64,000 nucleotides of DNA from positions 24,305,001 through 24,369,000 of the forward strand of contig NC_079885.1 in NCBI RefSeq assembly GCF_029227915.1, in the 5' to 3' direction. Below, piece after piece: positions 47,301 through 59,887 of this stretch; the first letter of the stretch is position 1; every line of letters starts with the position of its first letter. This DNA is from Hydractinia symbiolongicarpus (taxonomy: Eukaryota; Cnidaria; Hydrozoa; Anthoathecata; Hydractiniidae). The notes under the pieces are model-generated. The model saw only the letters and a list, made by a program, of their open reading frames with translations. It searched no databases and had not been told where the DNA came from. A program made the position numbers and the translations under genes.

Positions 47301-50300
47301 GTTTTTCTTTAGAAAAATTTCTAGTGATCTTAAAGTAACCAATTTGGATGAGTTGAATCTTGAAAATCAGATGTATCTCTACGAAGTATGTTGTATAGTC
47401 TTCAAAACCTTTTCGTGATAGAAATGTATTTGGTAGCCTATGCGAAATCGGTTTCAAAAAAGCAAAAAAAAACAGTGTGTGATTATTTACTTGTAAGTAG
47501 CCTTTCCTGTTCACATTTAATTATGTATGTATGCATGATTTCATTTTTATCATAGATACAAAGACTAACACAGATGGTACAAGAAAGTCAGTTTCATGCA
47601 GGAAACAATACTATTTCTGATGAGTAAGAACCTTGCATAATCAGATTTTTTATAAATTTTAGCATTTTCCCATTGGGATATTCTAAAAATGTCTTTTTAT
47701 GGGTTATTAAAATTATTTGTAGCTGGGAAATTTGTCGAAGATAAAAAATAAACTTTTGCAAAAAACGTAAACATTGAGTTCTGCTTAAAAAATCAAGAAA
47801 GTTTTTATTTTAAATTTTAATTTTAAATGAAATAACAATAAACTTGATTTATAGACGTTTGTATAAAAATAATCTTATTTCACATTGGAACTTATTAAAA
47901 AATTAACATGTGAAAAAATCCATGGGAGTTAACTCATCAGAAAAATAGTAATTTACTAGTCGCTATTTGCAGCTACCATATTTAGCTCATAGTCAGACAG
48001 AGCCCATTGTTAAGTCAAATGGTTTTGTTGTAATTTCATCTTGAGACTAAAAAAGAGAAGGAAGAGCACTGTTTATTTTCACTGAAATCTAGCTGTTTTT
48101 TTTTCTTTCTAGCATCATAAATGATGCATTGAGAGATAATAAAGGAAGAAAAGCCCAAATTTTAATCAAAAGATTGACAGGTAAGAAACATAAATAATAA
48201 AATAAATAAATAAATGTAAAAGAGTTAACGTTTTTATTGACCATAATATGTTTTCTGTTGTAGAGAAAAATTTATAATATATCTGAGTAAAATCCTTTAT
48301 ATAAAAAGTAAAACTTTTTTAGGTTTTAATTTTTTTTATTCTGCTTAGAGGATAATCACAGCCTTGTACTAGAGAACAAATCGTTGAAAAATGACCTTAT
48401 GAAATTGACACAGGGAAGTACTACTGAAAATCTGAATAAAGGTATACATTATCTTATCTTTCAAAGTTTTGTTGTTGTTGTTGTTATTATTGTTTGTTGT
48501 AGTTATTGTTGTTGTTTGTGAAGTGTTTCTTTGATATATTTCATTGTTTTTCTTTGTTAGATTATGAGGATATGAACAGAACGGAACTTTTACAAAAAAT
48601 ACAAAGTTTAGAACAGGTATAAACCAACAAAAAGATGTGTTATTGTATAAGAAAGTGTTTACATGAGCCTGGTTAGCTGGGCTGGCTGAATTTGCTGGGT
48701 TGCAAGCAGCTTGCTGCCACATAACATTTTCTCAGTTCGAGCTGAAAAATAGTTTCATGATATTGTTATTTTTCAATTTAGTTGAAAGTTAGTTTTTAAC
48801 TAATTAAATTATAAACTATTTCATTCAACGAAAAAATAAATTTGTTGATAAAAGTTTTTTTTTAACTCCTTGCCAGGATCTTAGTTATTTTGTGAAAATA
48901 GGGGGGGGGGGGGGGGGGTTAAAGCTTCACAGTAAAAAGGGTGTGGCTGCTTTATATTACAACATAAATTATTCTTTCTTAGATTACCTACGTTAAGTGG
49001 ACTTGCGAACATCCCCATTATAAAGCAACTGAACGATGTGCATTTGAACTGAACATTTGTTGAAAATTTTTTTGTTCTTACTAGAAGTGTAATGCTTTTT
49101 CTCACTAATTCAATCAAACATCTAATTTCAGTTAAATTCAATAAACTAACTAAAGTAAGCTTGTGGCAATTTTAAAAGTTGGAAACGCTGGAAATTAGAG
49201 AGACTTTCTATGCATTAGAGATCTTGCTAAGTGTTCTAAAAATGTATTCTGATGTTCTTGAATATGAGTTTAAATTAATAGGGTATTTACGTTACATATT
49301 CGTTACAAGTTGAAGATGATAGCTTGACCTCCAAATGATACAGGGTTACCTTCAAAGTAAGGAGGGTGGGGTTCCTAATAATTGAGGGGGGATGGTTTAA
49401 AAATAGGGGATTCTGACCCCTCTGCTATGTTTTTTTACTTGTCGTTACAACTTGAAGATTTTTTTTCTTTTTTTGTTAAGGTATTTTTTATCACTTTTTA
49501 TTGGACCAATTTTGAAACAAACTGATTGATGATGTCATTAAAATCTGTAAACCCTAATATCTCTTCCGTCGTGTGTCACATGATCCTATACATTTTTTTG
49601 ATCAGCGTTTCAAGTTCTATGTAGTAACACCAACTGATGACAAAACTCAAATGATGAATCTTTTTCTTCTACCTAAGTGAGATCCAGCTACAACATGATT
49701 TTTTTACTAATTAACACAAAAATGATATTAAATTTAATTTTAAAATCAACACATTATTGCTTCAATATTTTTATGTGTAATATAAGCTGACATGTGTTTT
49801 AGCGGTTAAAAGAGGAGGAAAGTTCAACTTTAAAGGAAACTGATGTGCAAAAAGATATTGAGGTTGACGAAGAAGCTATTGATGACCGTAAGTAACGTAT
49901 CCCTATAACAGGATTGCGGCTAAACAGAATAACACAAAATCATTTGGTTATACTTTCTAGGTTGTATTGAGCTAAAGGGACCTCCTCCTCAACAAGTGAA
50001 ACAGCTCCGTGCTCGTGAAAAAGAGTTGTTAGGAGATATCGAACGACTGGAAAATTCCATCAAAAAATTGAAAGAAGATCGATCGCACTATAGAAAGATG
50101 ACTGATGACTACAGGTATGTTATTTTGTTAAAGGGAACCCAAGGTATATAATAATGTTGGCCTTATATTATAGTGCTTAAAAAGTCTTTTTTAAATTTTT
50201 AAAAAAGCTCTTTTCGTTCACAAGATATTCGCATTTAAAGGAATTTAGATTTGATTATGTTGCATAAATTATGATATCATAGTTAAGTAATAACAAATTT

Positions 50301-53300
50301 TGACATTTTCTGTCATCAGTAATTTTAGACCTGATAAGGAATGTGCATTCAAACTTTATCAATGCATAGATATTATAAAGGTGAATTGATTGATTAACAT
50401 AAAAATTTTTGCCGACATGGCACTTGTTTAATATAATATTTGTCCAACATCATTTTATACCTCGAGTTTCCTTTAGGTTGGGTACCATGTTTTTTCGGTT
50501 GTTGTTTATTCATTCCCATACTAATCATAGAATGACCTAGCTTGAAACCTGATGTGTTTCCAAGACGTTGAGTCTTGTGCTTAGGTTTGTGTATGTGTTG
50601 ATAACGCTATTCTGTTCAGACTAGCATCAAGAATTATAAATCCAGGAAAGAGTCTTATTTTTTCACACTGTTCGATACAAGGAACTTTTTCTGTGATTGG
50701 AACAAAGCTTTTATGATAGAAATGAAATGCTATTGTGCAAATATTTGCAAGAAATACGTTGATCAGGCAAATCCTGGCAGTTTTGTAGCAAAAATTTATT
50801 AAATGTGAAATGTAAAACAAATTTACATTTCAACAATTTTTAGACAACAATTAGAAAGTTTATCTAAAGAAAATCAAGATGGATGCTCTGACACTGCTTC
50901 TGTGAAAAGTGAGAACACTGTGAAGAGGTATTTTGTTTGTGGTTTAGAAATTTCGAATATTTATTTCGGTTATTGTTGAGATAATTTTTCAAGATGACCA
51001 GATATTGACTGCTGAAATGAAAATAACTTCAGCATAGGTATATAATTACATTTATATAAAATTTATTACTTGATAATAATAACTGACAGAAAAATTAAAA
51101 AATAGAATTCAAATATTTATATACATACTGTTTCATTTTAATTACAAAAATTATGTTAAATTTGCTAATTAACCTATTAAAGAAAAAATGAAAGTGCATA
51201 AATTTTGCTGTATATCAGAAATTTGTATGATGATGATTCTGATCAACCCTTATGGTACACTACGTATTTCGTTATCAGCTAAATATACTTTTCAATATTC
51301 TGATAATGTATCTTTTTACATTTATGTACATTGTCCTCAATATATCCTCTCTTAAAAATCAACTTTTGTTTCAATGTTGTAGCTCCAGTCCGTCTCATTA
51401 TCAGAAACTCTCTATCAACATGTCTATCATGAGATGAAAATTTAGTTTTGACGAAAATGTTAACTGTATTGTGTTTTTTTTCAATATCTACGTCACACAG
51501 AAACACCTTCTGTAAGAACTCCATCTGTGAGAACTCCATCTGTGAGGATTCCATCTGTGAGAACTCCATCTGTGAGGATTCCATCTGTGAGGACAGTATT
51601 TAGGGATAACTTGAAGTCTCAAGTTTGGAGGGTAAACTCTCCATCGGGATTGTACGCAGGGTTGGTCCACATCACTTCTTGCTTCGTTTCTCGTCTACCA
51701 TTATTATATTCCGATATGTTTATTGTTGAGGTGCTTGTTGAACGCACCCGCAAGTATTGGTGCATTTTGGCGTAGATGAAACAATTTGCAAAACTGTTGG
51801 ACATTTGTAACGCTGATAAAATACGATCAACATGTTGTATTGTCCTCCTGAAATTCAAATTATTGAACAAATTTTTTTAGCATATGACAAGCATATGTCA
51901 ACACTTCGAAAATTTCCTAGGACTCATAAAACTTTCTAACAAGACTCTTTTAAAACCTCATTCGAATTGCATTAAAGAATAATGGAGAATTTTAAGCATT
52001 GACTTCTTATGTTTTACATTACATATTCACTACTTCCTTGGATGTGGAGTCTGTCGTAATGGACTTTCACAATTTAATGAAAATAATATAATCTGTTTTA
52101 ATAAATTGTCCACAAATACATCTTTTAAAACGTCGTGTAGGATATGGTAGGACTTCTCAGAAATATTTTAAAATTGCCCTTCCACGACCTTCTATGTTTA
52201 GATTTTTACCTAAATAGATTTTACATTAAATTTACCATTAACACCATTGCAGTATCATGGACTGTGTGTTATCGAACAAAAATATTTCAGGTTTGATTAA
52301 AGTATCTGTAAGCTTTTAAAATCTTAGGCGAAGGAGCAAAAATGTAGGTTAATAATTACTTACGTAAATTTAATTCCTGGTCCACCCCACATTCTGCTGA
52401 TATACATAGCACAGTCATACACATCATACGGCACAACTAACACAGTGAAGACAAGCTCCATCAGTATCAACATGGCGACAACACGGTGTGTTTCTTTCTT
52501 CTTTCTTTCACCAGATCCAAGAAACAAAACATTGCTCTTCAGTGACTTGTAGATCAAAACCGATGTAACTGTGAACACGAAAATGAAGGTATTGTCTCTT
52601 ACTATAGTGATAACGACTCGAGTAATGGAAAATGTTTTTTTCGATCGAAGGAGGTTACAGCTTTGACCAATCAGTACTTGAGCTTGAAATTGATGCCATT
52701 GTAGTATGACAACCGCGAGGAAGGAGAGCATCACTGCGATATGTATGCTCATTTGTGAGAACTTTTTTTTCAGTGGCGTGACGATGGAACGACACCTATC
52801 CACGGACATTATGATCAATATGCAAACAGACATGTTGAGTGAGATAGCATACAAAGGGTATATAATTTTGCATCCAAACAAACCCAGCGGCCATTTTTTG
52901 AAGCATGTCACGTTTTCATAAACGTCAACAATCAGCATGACAGATGACATCATGTCGAACACACTTAGGTATAAAATTAAAACCTCAATGTTGGTGCGTC
53001 GTTGAGCTTCAAAGGGCTTCAGTCTCACGAGAATAAAGGAGTTGCATGCAATGACGAGCTGAATAATAATGGAGTGTGTGATGATGTGAACAACACGTGA
53101 CGCGTCAAGACAACCTTTATGTGGTATTATGGCGTCATCACAATTTGTTAAGTTACTCCAATTGCCAGTTCTATTGACTGCCAGTATGTCACTACAGTTC
53201 ATATCTGCCTTTTTTCTCTCTTATCTATCTTTTTTTCTTACCTATCAAATACACCTACGATACATATGAAAAAATATCATTTTTACGTACGTGTTGGCTG

Positions 53301-56300
53301 CTGCAAAATAAGCTGTTTTGTCCATGTCATTAATGTCGTTGTTACTGTTCATTATTAACATACATACGTAGTTTTTATTTGTCTCTGTGTATATTACTTT
53401 TAGTATTTTTTTAGTTAATATAATTTAACATATTTTACATCCTTTATTCTTTTTAATTTTGAATGTTTTTGTTTGTTGTTTATGGAAGAAAATTTTGTTC
53501 TTGCAAACAACAGACTGTTCGAATGAAGGACGTTTCGATGGTGGTCACGGAGGTTGTTAACAAAATAAAAAAAGGAATTACTAAATTAGCTTCAGTTTTT
53601 CAAAAAATTTCGAATTAGCCTTTTTTATTTATTTAATTACTCAAAGGATAGAAGGAGATCTGGATCGAAGTGGTTTCTGATTAATATTATATTTATATTA
53701 CTATGCATTTGTTCTGTTGCGTTCGTCACTAAATCACTTCTTCTTCTTTTGTACACACTTTTATAAGCTGTACAAATTGTGTTTCTAATGAAATAATTTC
53801 ACAGTGAATTTATTGACTCACTGTATATCTTTTTTGTTTGTTGTTTTTAGTTTCTCTGTCGTCAACGCTCTTATGTCGTCATCATAATTGCTTATGTTTT
53901 AGTCCCCCTTAGTCGTCATTTCTGTTGTATATGTTGTTGTCGTCGTTGTTTACGTTGTCGTGATTTTTGTTGTTTATGTTGTCGTCGTTTATAGTCGTCT
54001 TTTCTGTTTTGTATGTTGTCGTCTTCGTTTTTACTCGTTGTTTATGCTGTCGTCATTGTTGTTGTTGTTGTTGTTATGTTGTCGTCGTTTTCATTCGTCA
54101 TTTCTGTTGTATATGTTGTCGTCGTCGTTGTTTTTATTCGTTGTTTACGTTGTCGTGATTTTTGTTGTTTATGTTGTCGTCGTTTATAGTCGTCTTTTCT
54201 GTTTTGTATGTTGTCGTCTTCGTTTTTACTCGTTGTTTATGCTGTCGTCATTGTTGTTGTTGTTGTTGTTATGTTGTCGTCGTTTTCATTCGTCATTTCT
54301 GTTGTATATGTTGTCGTCGTCGTTGTTTTTATTCGTTGTTTACGTTGTCGTCATTGTTGTTGTTTATGTTGTCGTCGTTTACAGTCGTCTTTTCTGTTTT
54401 GTATGTTGTCGTCTTCGTTTTTACTTGTTGTTTATGCTGTCGTCATTGTTGTTGTTGTTATGTTGTCGTCGTTTTCAGTCGCCTTTTCTGTTGTGTATAT
54501 TGTCGTCGCTGTCGTTGTTTAGCGATTTTTTGTTATGTTTAGAAAAAAATCTGGATCAGTGACACCAAGAAAGTCCAGTGAAAATACGAAAAACAGTGAC
54601 GAAGAGAAGGATAAAGAAAAGATAAAACTGAAAAAGAATGACGTCATTGCGACGTCACCAAGAAAGGAAAAACAAAAGGTAGTCTTAAACAGATGAACAA
54701 ATATTTACTTCAATTTGTTTTGACGTCAAAATTAACCAAACCTTTTGTCCCCAAAAAATTCCCACCTTTAATATCCGGGAAATGTATTGTTTGCTCTTGA
54801 GTGTAAAAGATATCTTCCGAACACTATGCGCTTGCACCTTGTTGAACTTTCAAATTTTTTTGTTTACAATGAAGAATTTGCTTTGTTCATGTTTAGTCAG
54901 ATCGTGTGTACATGGACGAAGAAGATGAACTTGAAAATGTATGTTTGCTTTTTTCTTTGTATGCTTATAAGTGTATTAAGTATGTCTTTCCTTATATATT
55001 TTTACTCTATTAACTCGAACAAATTTTTTTCTCCATATGAAACGCATGCTTCTTGCTAAAATCGTCAATTTTCCGAACCTTGCTTGTTTGTTTATTTGTT
55101 TACTTTCTGCATTGCAAATTTTTTAGGCGATAATTTCAGTGCAGTCTGCATGGAGAGGACATCGCTCTCGATCAGATTTTTTAAAAACAAATGAAGAAAG
55201 AGAAGAAGAGGTGGATGATGATGATGTCTTGCTTATCCAGTCTGCTTTTCGAGGACATGCTGCAAGAAAAAATGCGTTAATAAGACAAGATAACAGGTAA
55301 AATAAGCGTTGCAAAACTGTTACGTATGCTTTAAGGGAGTTAACTTTCGCGTAAAATTAAATTTCCCGAATATTTTTCGTTTTTGGCACTTTCGCAAAAC
55401 TTGGATGTTAATTTTGTTTATTTTATGTGTACTACATAAAAGTCCTTGAAAAACAGCATAAATAAAGAAACAAAATGTCATTCTTGCGAAATATTTAGAC
55501 TTCCAAACTCGCGAAAATTAGTTCTCGCGAATTTACGTTCAACTCTCAAAAAATTTGTCACGAAAATTAATTTCCTTAAGGTCTAGTACCTTATGAAATT
55601 CAGAAGATTTGGCAAAACTGTCCTAAAGTTGGTAAAATTTGGTCTACGTTCGGCGAGAAGCTATATATTAACGACTCGCGTTTATTGGTTTCATACTCTA
55701 GGAACAATTAGCTGGTTTAATACTAGCCATATATTGCTTTCATTGTATGCCCATTTTATTCAATATTTGATTTCTCTTGTACTATCCCTCTCTTTCTTGG
55801 GGACTTTTACTCTAAAACGTTTCCCTCTTTCTTCACATTCATTTGCATTTTGTAATGAACGTTTCTGCATATCTTTGACTACTTAACATAAAACACACTA
55901 CACTTTTCACGTAACACTTATTGAGACATTGTGTTGTTTCTGAAAAGTCACTAGCTCAAACGTAATACTAAGTTCTTGGTAAAAAATATATATAAAATAG
56001 CAGTGCACAGCAAAAGAGTTATAGAAAAATATGTCATTCAATGTTATGTGTTTATACCACATACATCCACCACCACGAATCTTCAAATCAAACTTTTCTG
56101 CAAGTTTTTTATGGTCTTATATTTTTTTATTTACACAGTTGTGTCACCACCTACAAAAAAATATCGTTTCTATTTTTAATATTTGTTTTCATAGAAGAGG
56201 CTCACGAAAATCTTCGAAATACATGCAAGGTATTGTATACAACATATATCTTACTTGGATAATTTCGTTCTGAAATAACTGAAAGGCATTGCCTAGATCT

Positions 56301-58515
56301 ATAAGTCCTTGTGCAAACACTAAAGTTCTTGTGCAAACACTAAAGTTCTTGTGCAAACAGTAAATTAGGGTCCGCGAAAGTGGAACTAAGATATGATGTT
56401 TTACGTCAATGATAACAAAACTTCGACTCATAACTGTTCTAACCCTGTTCGCTATTTTGCATCGTTTTCTTATCCAATCAGAAATTAGCCGATGCTGGGT
56501 AATGTGAAAAAATTTCCAGCCGATATGTGATATCCGATATAAATATTTCTTATCCATTCAAATAATGTTTTGTCTTAATAAATGAATTAACCACTGAAAG
56601 AAAAAACGACATTGTACTAACACTTCTTTCTTGACAATTAGATGATCAACGAGCGCCATACTATGAAGAAGACGACGAGACAGATGAAGACGATGCCGTA
56701 GTCATAGGTAGCAGCGCCAGTCTCAGTAAATACAGAGATTCGCCCAGAAAATCGAGAAAACCCAAAATATATGAAAACCCAGATGCACCGTCTTACAATG
56801 CACGGAATCGACATAATATGAGAGATAAATACGACCCGCGTGAAAAGTACGACACGCAGGACAAACGTGACTCGCGTGGTAATAAAGGCAGAGATAGGAA
56901 CGATCGCAACAAAGAACGCAATAGAGGTAGCGTGGCTGCATTTCTAGATGAAGATGAAAGTGAAGACGATGAAAGAGCTCGTGAAGAACTTTCTAGAAGG
57001 TTTCGACGTGATGATGAGGAGGAAATGAATACAAAAAGTAAGCAAATGTTAAAACCAGTGAAATAATGGTATAAATGTCATGAAGCGAGCGCGTCTTACT
57101 TTTTTCTTGATAATGACATCGGTGGACTTTAATCTCTCTAACGCGAACTAATTCTTTGATCCCATCGATCGTTGATTTTAGATTATTCTATCTTCTGCTT
57201 CTACTCGAATCTATAAATCCGTATCTTTTAAAATCTCACGTAGTTCTTCTGACATGTTTTGCCTGCGTAGACCAACATTCGAGTGGTAATACACAAGCCG
57301 TTTAGACAGGACATATTTTTTGACCTAAAAACTGAACCTTGCTCAAAAGAGTAATTCTGTTTACAACACTCAATAACTCAAAAAATATCTGTGGCGCTAC
57401 ACCAAACTAATACCAGATCCAGTATTGAACCAGTGTCGTAGTAAGGACAGTAACGAAAAAGGATCCTAATTAACACCAATCAGAATGGGTTTTTTTTAAT
57501 CCGAGCAACAAAAGTAGCGGAAATGTCATCTAAAGGTTTCCCTAGGATTTTAAAACGCTATCCATCTTCAACAATTTCCCATATTTTCTTGCAAAAACAA
57601 TATATAGAATCTTCTACTTTAGAAACATCGATAAGTACATTAAAGTCGTCGTCATCACCATGGAAAAACACGTACCAGATTGACGACAGCGATGAGCAGG
57701 AAGATACTATTCTGACTTCAAAAAACAGCTCCAAGAGAAAAGACTCTCGAAAGGAGAGTAGGACCAATCGGAATGGTATGTTTTTTACTACAGTGTTATT
57801 ATGTTTAAAAGAAACCGCGTCCTCCACTTGTCCACGATGAATTATTTTTTTCAAGTGAGTGTTTTGAGCAGATTTCGATGCACTTTCACAGTAACATTTG
57901 GCTGCATAAATAATTTTTACCACGGTTATTATTTTTCTCTTCTACACACCACTTGCAAGGATTGTGAAAAACTCTAACATACTCTGCGAGCTTTTTTTAA
58001 ATTTTTTTTTGAAATGATTACAAATAAAATAGTGATGAAAAAGCCATAAGATATAAAGAAAAATGATTATTTAGCATCGTTTTTTATCGTTTTAGAACGA
58101 CTTCGCGATGATATCACAGATAAATGGGCGAAAAGTGGTTCCACATCTGGAAAGGTAAAAATATTTTTATATTATTTCGTTAACTTGCAGCATCGTTTAA
58201 ATTTACGACAAGGTTTGACCACCGTTATAATAATAATACAAAGACCTTAACATACCATGTGATGACAATGGCAGGCTGCGATTGGCTGTTTCAATTTTTA
58301 GTCTTTATCTTAACAATTTGTTTGTCATTGTCAACCCCATGTTTGTTTAGAAAGACGATAAATTTGACCGCAATCCACCTTTTCGAAAATCGACTCAACT
58401 CTTGCGAGATTTTTCAAGAGATGAAGAAAATGAGGATGATACAGTAATCGCGCCATCTTTTCAAAAACGACTTGCATCTATGAAAAAGCCGAATTTAAAC
58501 GACGAGCTATTTTAA
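44364..58515 (+). CDS. IQCE: IQCE-like IQ-motif coiled-coil protein, 27 exons
   Basis: Ciliary scaffold: human IQCE works with EFCAB7 to tether the EvC complex in Hedgehog signalling. Exons: 44364-44369, 44453-44491, 44592-44637, 44945-44983, 45135-45230, 45316-45422, 45505-45535, 46054-46133, 46415-46531, 46621-46671, 46749-46819, 47313-47385, 47556-47623, 48113-48180, 48349-48441, 48561-48616, 49803-49887, 49961-50114, 50844-50927, 54543-54678, 54897-54938, 55127-55296, 56195-56229, 56642-57037, 57515-57775, 58096-58154, 58351-58515. All phases agree, giving 875 residues (human about 695). The N-terminal AESYYDEIQVLKRNL begins a long coiled coil (about 140-260). KIDELLNPETQ matches the family. 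More coiled coil spans 330-450. Two IQ motifs lie in exon 22 (SAWRGHRSR about 520-528, QSAFRGHAARK about 552-562). The C-terminus EDDTVIAPSF matches human IQCE. Exons 24-25 add about 220 charged residues. A GPCR gene lies antisense in intron 19. Least certain: exon 1 (six coding bases) and the exon 25 acceptor. Confidence 0.92.
45845..45913. repeat. 69-bp near-palindrome in IQCE intron 7
   Basis: 34-base arms 45845-45878 and 45880-45913 match as reverse complements at 30 positions, with a one-base centre. The central part reads CACCTGCACAGTAAAT against ATTTACTCTGCAGGTG. It is likely a small foldback element. Confidence 0.85.
48901..48918 (+). repeat. Run of 18 guanines in IQCE intron 16
   Basis: An uninterrupted G run on the plus, transcribed strand of a gene in otherwise AT-rich DNA. 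It could form a G-quadruplex in RNA or DNA; its exact length is likely polymorphic or error-prone in assembly. Confidence 0.95.
51503..51592 (+). repeat. 15-bp tandem repeat in IQCE intron 19
   Basis: Six copies of a unit like ACTCCATCTGTGAGA in perfect 15-base phase. On the plus strand they read as repeated [T/I]PSVR pentapeptides. The array sits between the GPCR 3' end and IQCE exon 19. It is not included in the IQCE model because its flanking splice sites do not keep frame with exon 20. Confidence 0.9.
51619..53202 (-). CDS. Class A (rhodopsin-like) GPCR, 2 exons, nested in IQCE intron 19
   Basis: Seven-transmembrane receptor of unknown ligand, 355 residues. Exon 1 is 53202-52364, with donor GTAAGT; exon 2 is 51847-51619, after TTTCAG. 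The phase is kept. The N-terminus has four N-glycosylation sequons (Asn2, 10, 14, 17). Six hydrophobic spans lie in exon 1, with the TM3 Cys111 and an extracellular-loop Cys182 placed for the class A disulphide. The TM3 end reads VDRCRSI (DRC in place of DRY), followed by a basic third loop GERKKKETHR. TM6 reads VFTVLVVPYDVY: the Pro is kept but the usual Trp of CWxP is not. Exon 2 carries TM7 (SALQMSNSFANCFIY, an NxxxY variant of NPxxY) and a 50-residue tail ending NPDGEFTLQT. It lies wholly antisense within IQCE. Orphan; subfamily not assigned. Confidence 0.9.
53949..54520 (+). repeat. 195-bp tandem repeat, three copies
   Basis: TTTACGTTGTCG recurs at 53949, 54144 and 54339, exactly 195 bases apart. 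Copies 1 and 2 are almost identical; copy 3 is slightly shortened. The unit is itself built from GTTGTCGTC/GTTGTT trinucleotide words, so all frames stay open and give valine-, cysteine- or leucine-rich nonsense proteins. It lies just before IQCE exon 20. Confidence 0.92.
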
Positions 58516-58649
58516 TATTCTACTTCGCATCTTTTTATGTTAAAACAAGGACCAGATTTACGAGGCTTTCTAAGAAAACTAATTTATCGCTTCTTCGTGT
58601 TTTTTTTATCAGACCAAGTTCAATACGATAAATTACGATAAATAATTGG

Positions 58650-58655
58650 AATAAA
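58650..58655 (+). promoter_or_regulatory. Polyadenylation signal of IQCE
   Basis: AATAAA lies 135 bases after the IQCE stop codon. Confidence 0.45.
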
Positions 58656-59615
58656 CTTAAGAAGTTTTTAATGTTATATTTATATAGCTCAATGTATATA
58701 AAATTTTTGTCACATATATTTATCAATTCTTTTTTCTTTGTAAATATAGAATTTTATTAACTTGTATTTACGACAAATATAAACATTTTTAAATTGAAAT
58801 GCATCAGCAGTGTTCATCTTAAGTTTTTGTTTAAAAATTTGCAAAGGTTAGAAAATTTCGTGGGAATTTACTTTCACGGATGGGGAAATCTCTAGCTGTC
58901 GAAAGGACATTTTACGGGTTCCCATTAAGGCTTTGCACATCGCAAGTCTTTAAGGAAAATTCAATTAATTTTTAAAAGTTGTTTTTTTTCCCGAAGGAAA
59001 TAAGACCATTCACTATCACAAACACATTTACGTTCTATAGCGTGACCTAGTAACTAGTGTTTTTATAAGCAATCCAGTTTCTACGGGTAAGGCTGCGATC
59101 AGGGTCAACACGTAAACAAATTTTGGATGGTGAATAGCTGAGGTTTGAAACTGGATAAACTAATAAACAACCCACAACATAGATTCTAAAATAAGGAAAA
59201 GTTTTTTAATTTTTTATAACAATGATAATAAACACGTGGGAAGCTATACTTTGTAACTTTAAATATTAGCAGCCTGCTGAGAAACGTGCTGAGAAAAAAC
59301 AACTTTTTGCTTCTGCAATCGAGGCTGGTTTGAAAAGTTAGTTGCTCTAAAAACGTGGTTTTAAAGGGTACGAGAAAACAGCTTCAAAAATCTTCAATAA
59401 TAGAACAATGTTCAATGATTCGAATGTGGGGAGGAGCGGAGACAGTTGTTGCGTTCCAAATAACAAGTCGAGTTTCAGTTTCACTTTACAAAATGCATGA
59501 CTGGGCTTGCATTGATTTTGAATATATTAACTTTCCATTCTTTGCAACCTTTTTTTATCAAATTTAAAGCAAGTTTTTAACAACCTTCAAGTATTACGTC
59601 AACAATTAATTTATT

Positions 59616-59736
59616 AAATACGTATAAATTAAGTTTTTAAATACGTACAAATTAAGTTTTTAAATACGTATAAATTAAGTTTTTAAATACGTACAAATTA
59701 AGTTTTTAAATACGTATAAATTAAGTTTTTAAATAT
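59616..59736 (+). repeat. 23-bp tandem repeat
   Basis: Five-plus copies of AAATACGTAYAAATTAAG plus TTTTT. The Y position alternates T, C, T, C, T along the array, so the array has a 46-base higher-order period. Confidence 0.9.
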
Positions 59737-59790
59737 ATGAAAATGTGATGTTCACCTGATAGGAAATTTTCAAAAATTTTGCGGTTACTT

Positions 59791-59887
59791 CAAACTCGTC
59801 CCCAGCGCCTTTTGTCTCTTTTTTTTTTTTACTTTTCGTCTCGCCGTTCAGTAAAAAAAAGACAAAAGGCGCTGGGAACGAGTTTGT
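59791..59887. mobile_element. 97-bp inverted-repeat element (MITE) with 8-bp target duplication
   Basis: The left arm begins CAAACTCGTCCCCAGCGCCT and pairs with the right arm (59861-59886) with one mismatch in 26 bases. GGTTACTT lies directly on both sides (59783-59790 and 59888-59895). An 8-bp duplication suggests a hAT-type transposase acted in trans. Non-coding. Confidence 0.88.

Noticed and set aside
50909-51631. Extra IQCE exon made of the 15-bp repeat
   Set aside because: It needs a different exon 19 donor and leaves exon 20 out of frame, whereas 50927 joined to 54543 keeps phase. Kept only as a finding.
53960-54562. Open frame of 200 residues rich in Leu/Val/Cys
   Set aside because: It is a translation of the 195-bp GTC/GTT tandem repeat; several frames are open at once and no family fits.
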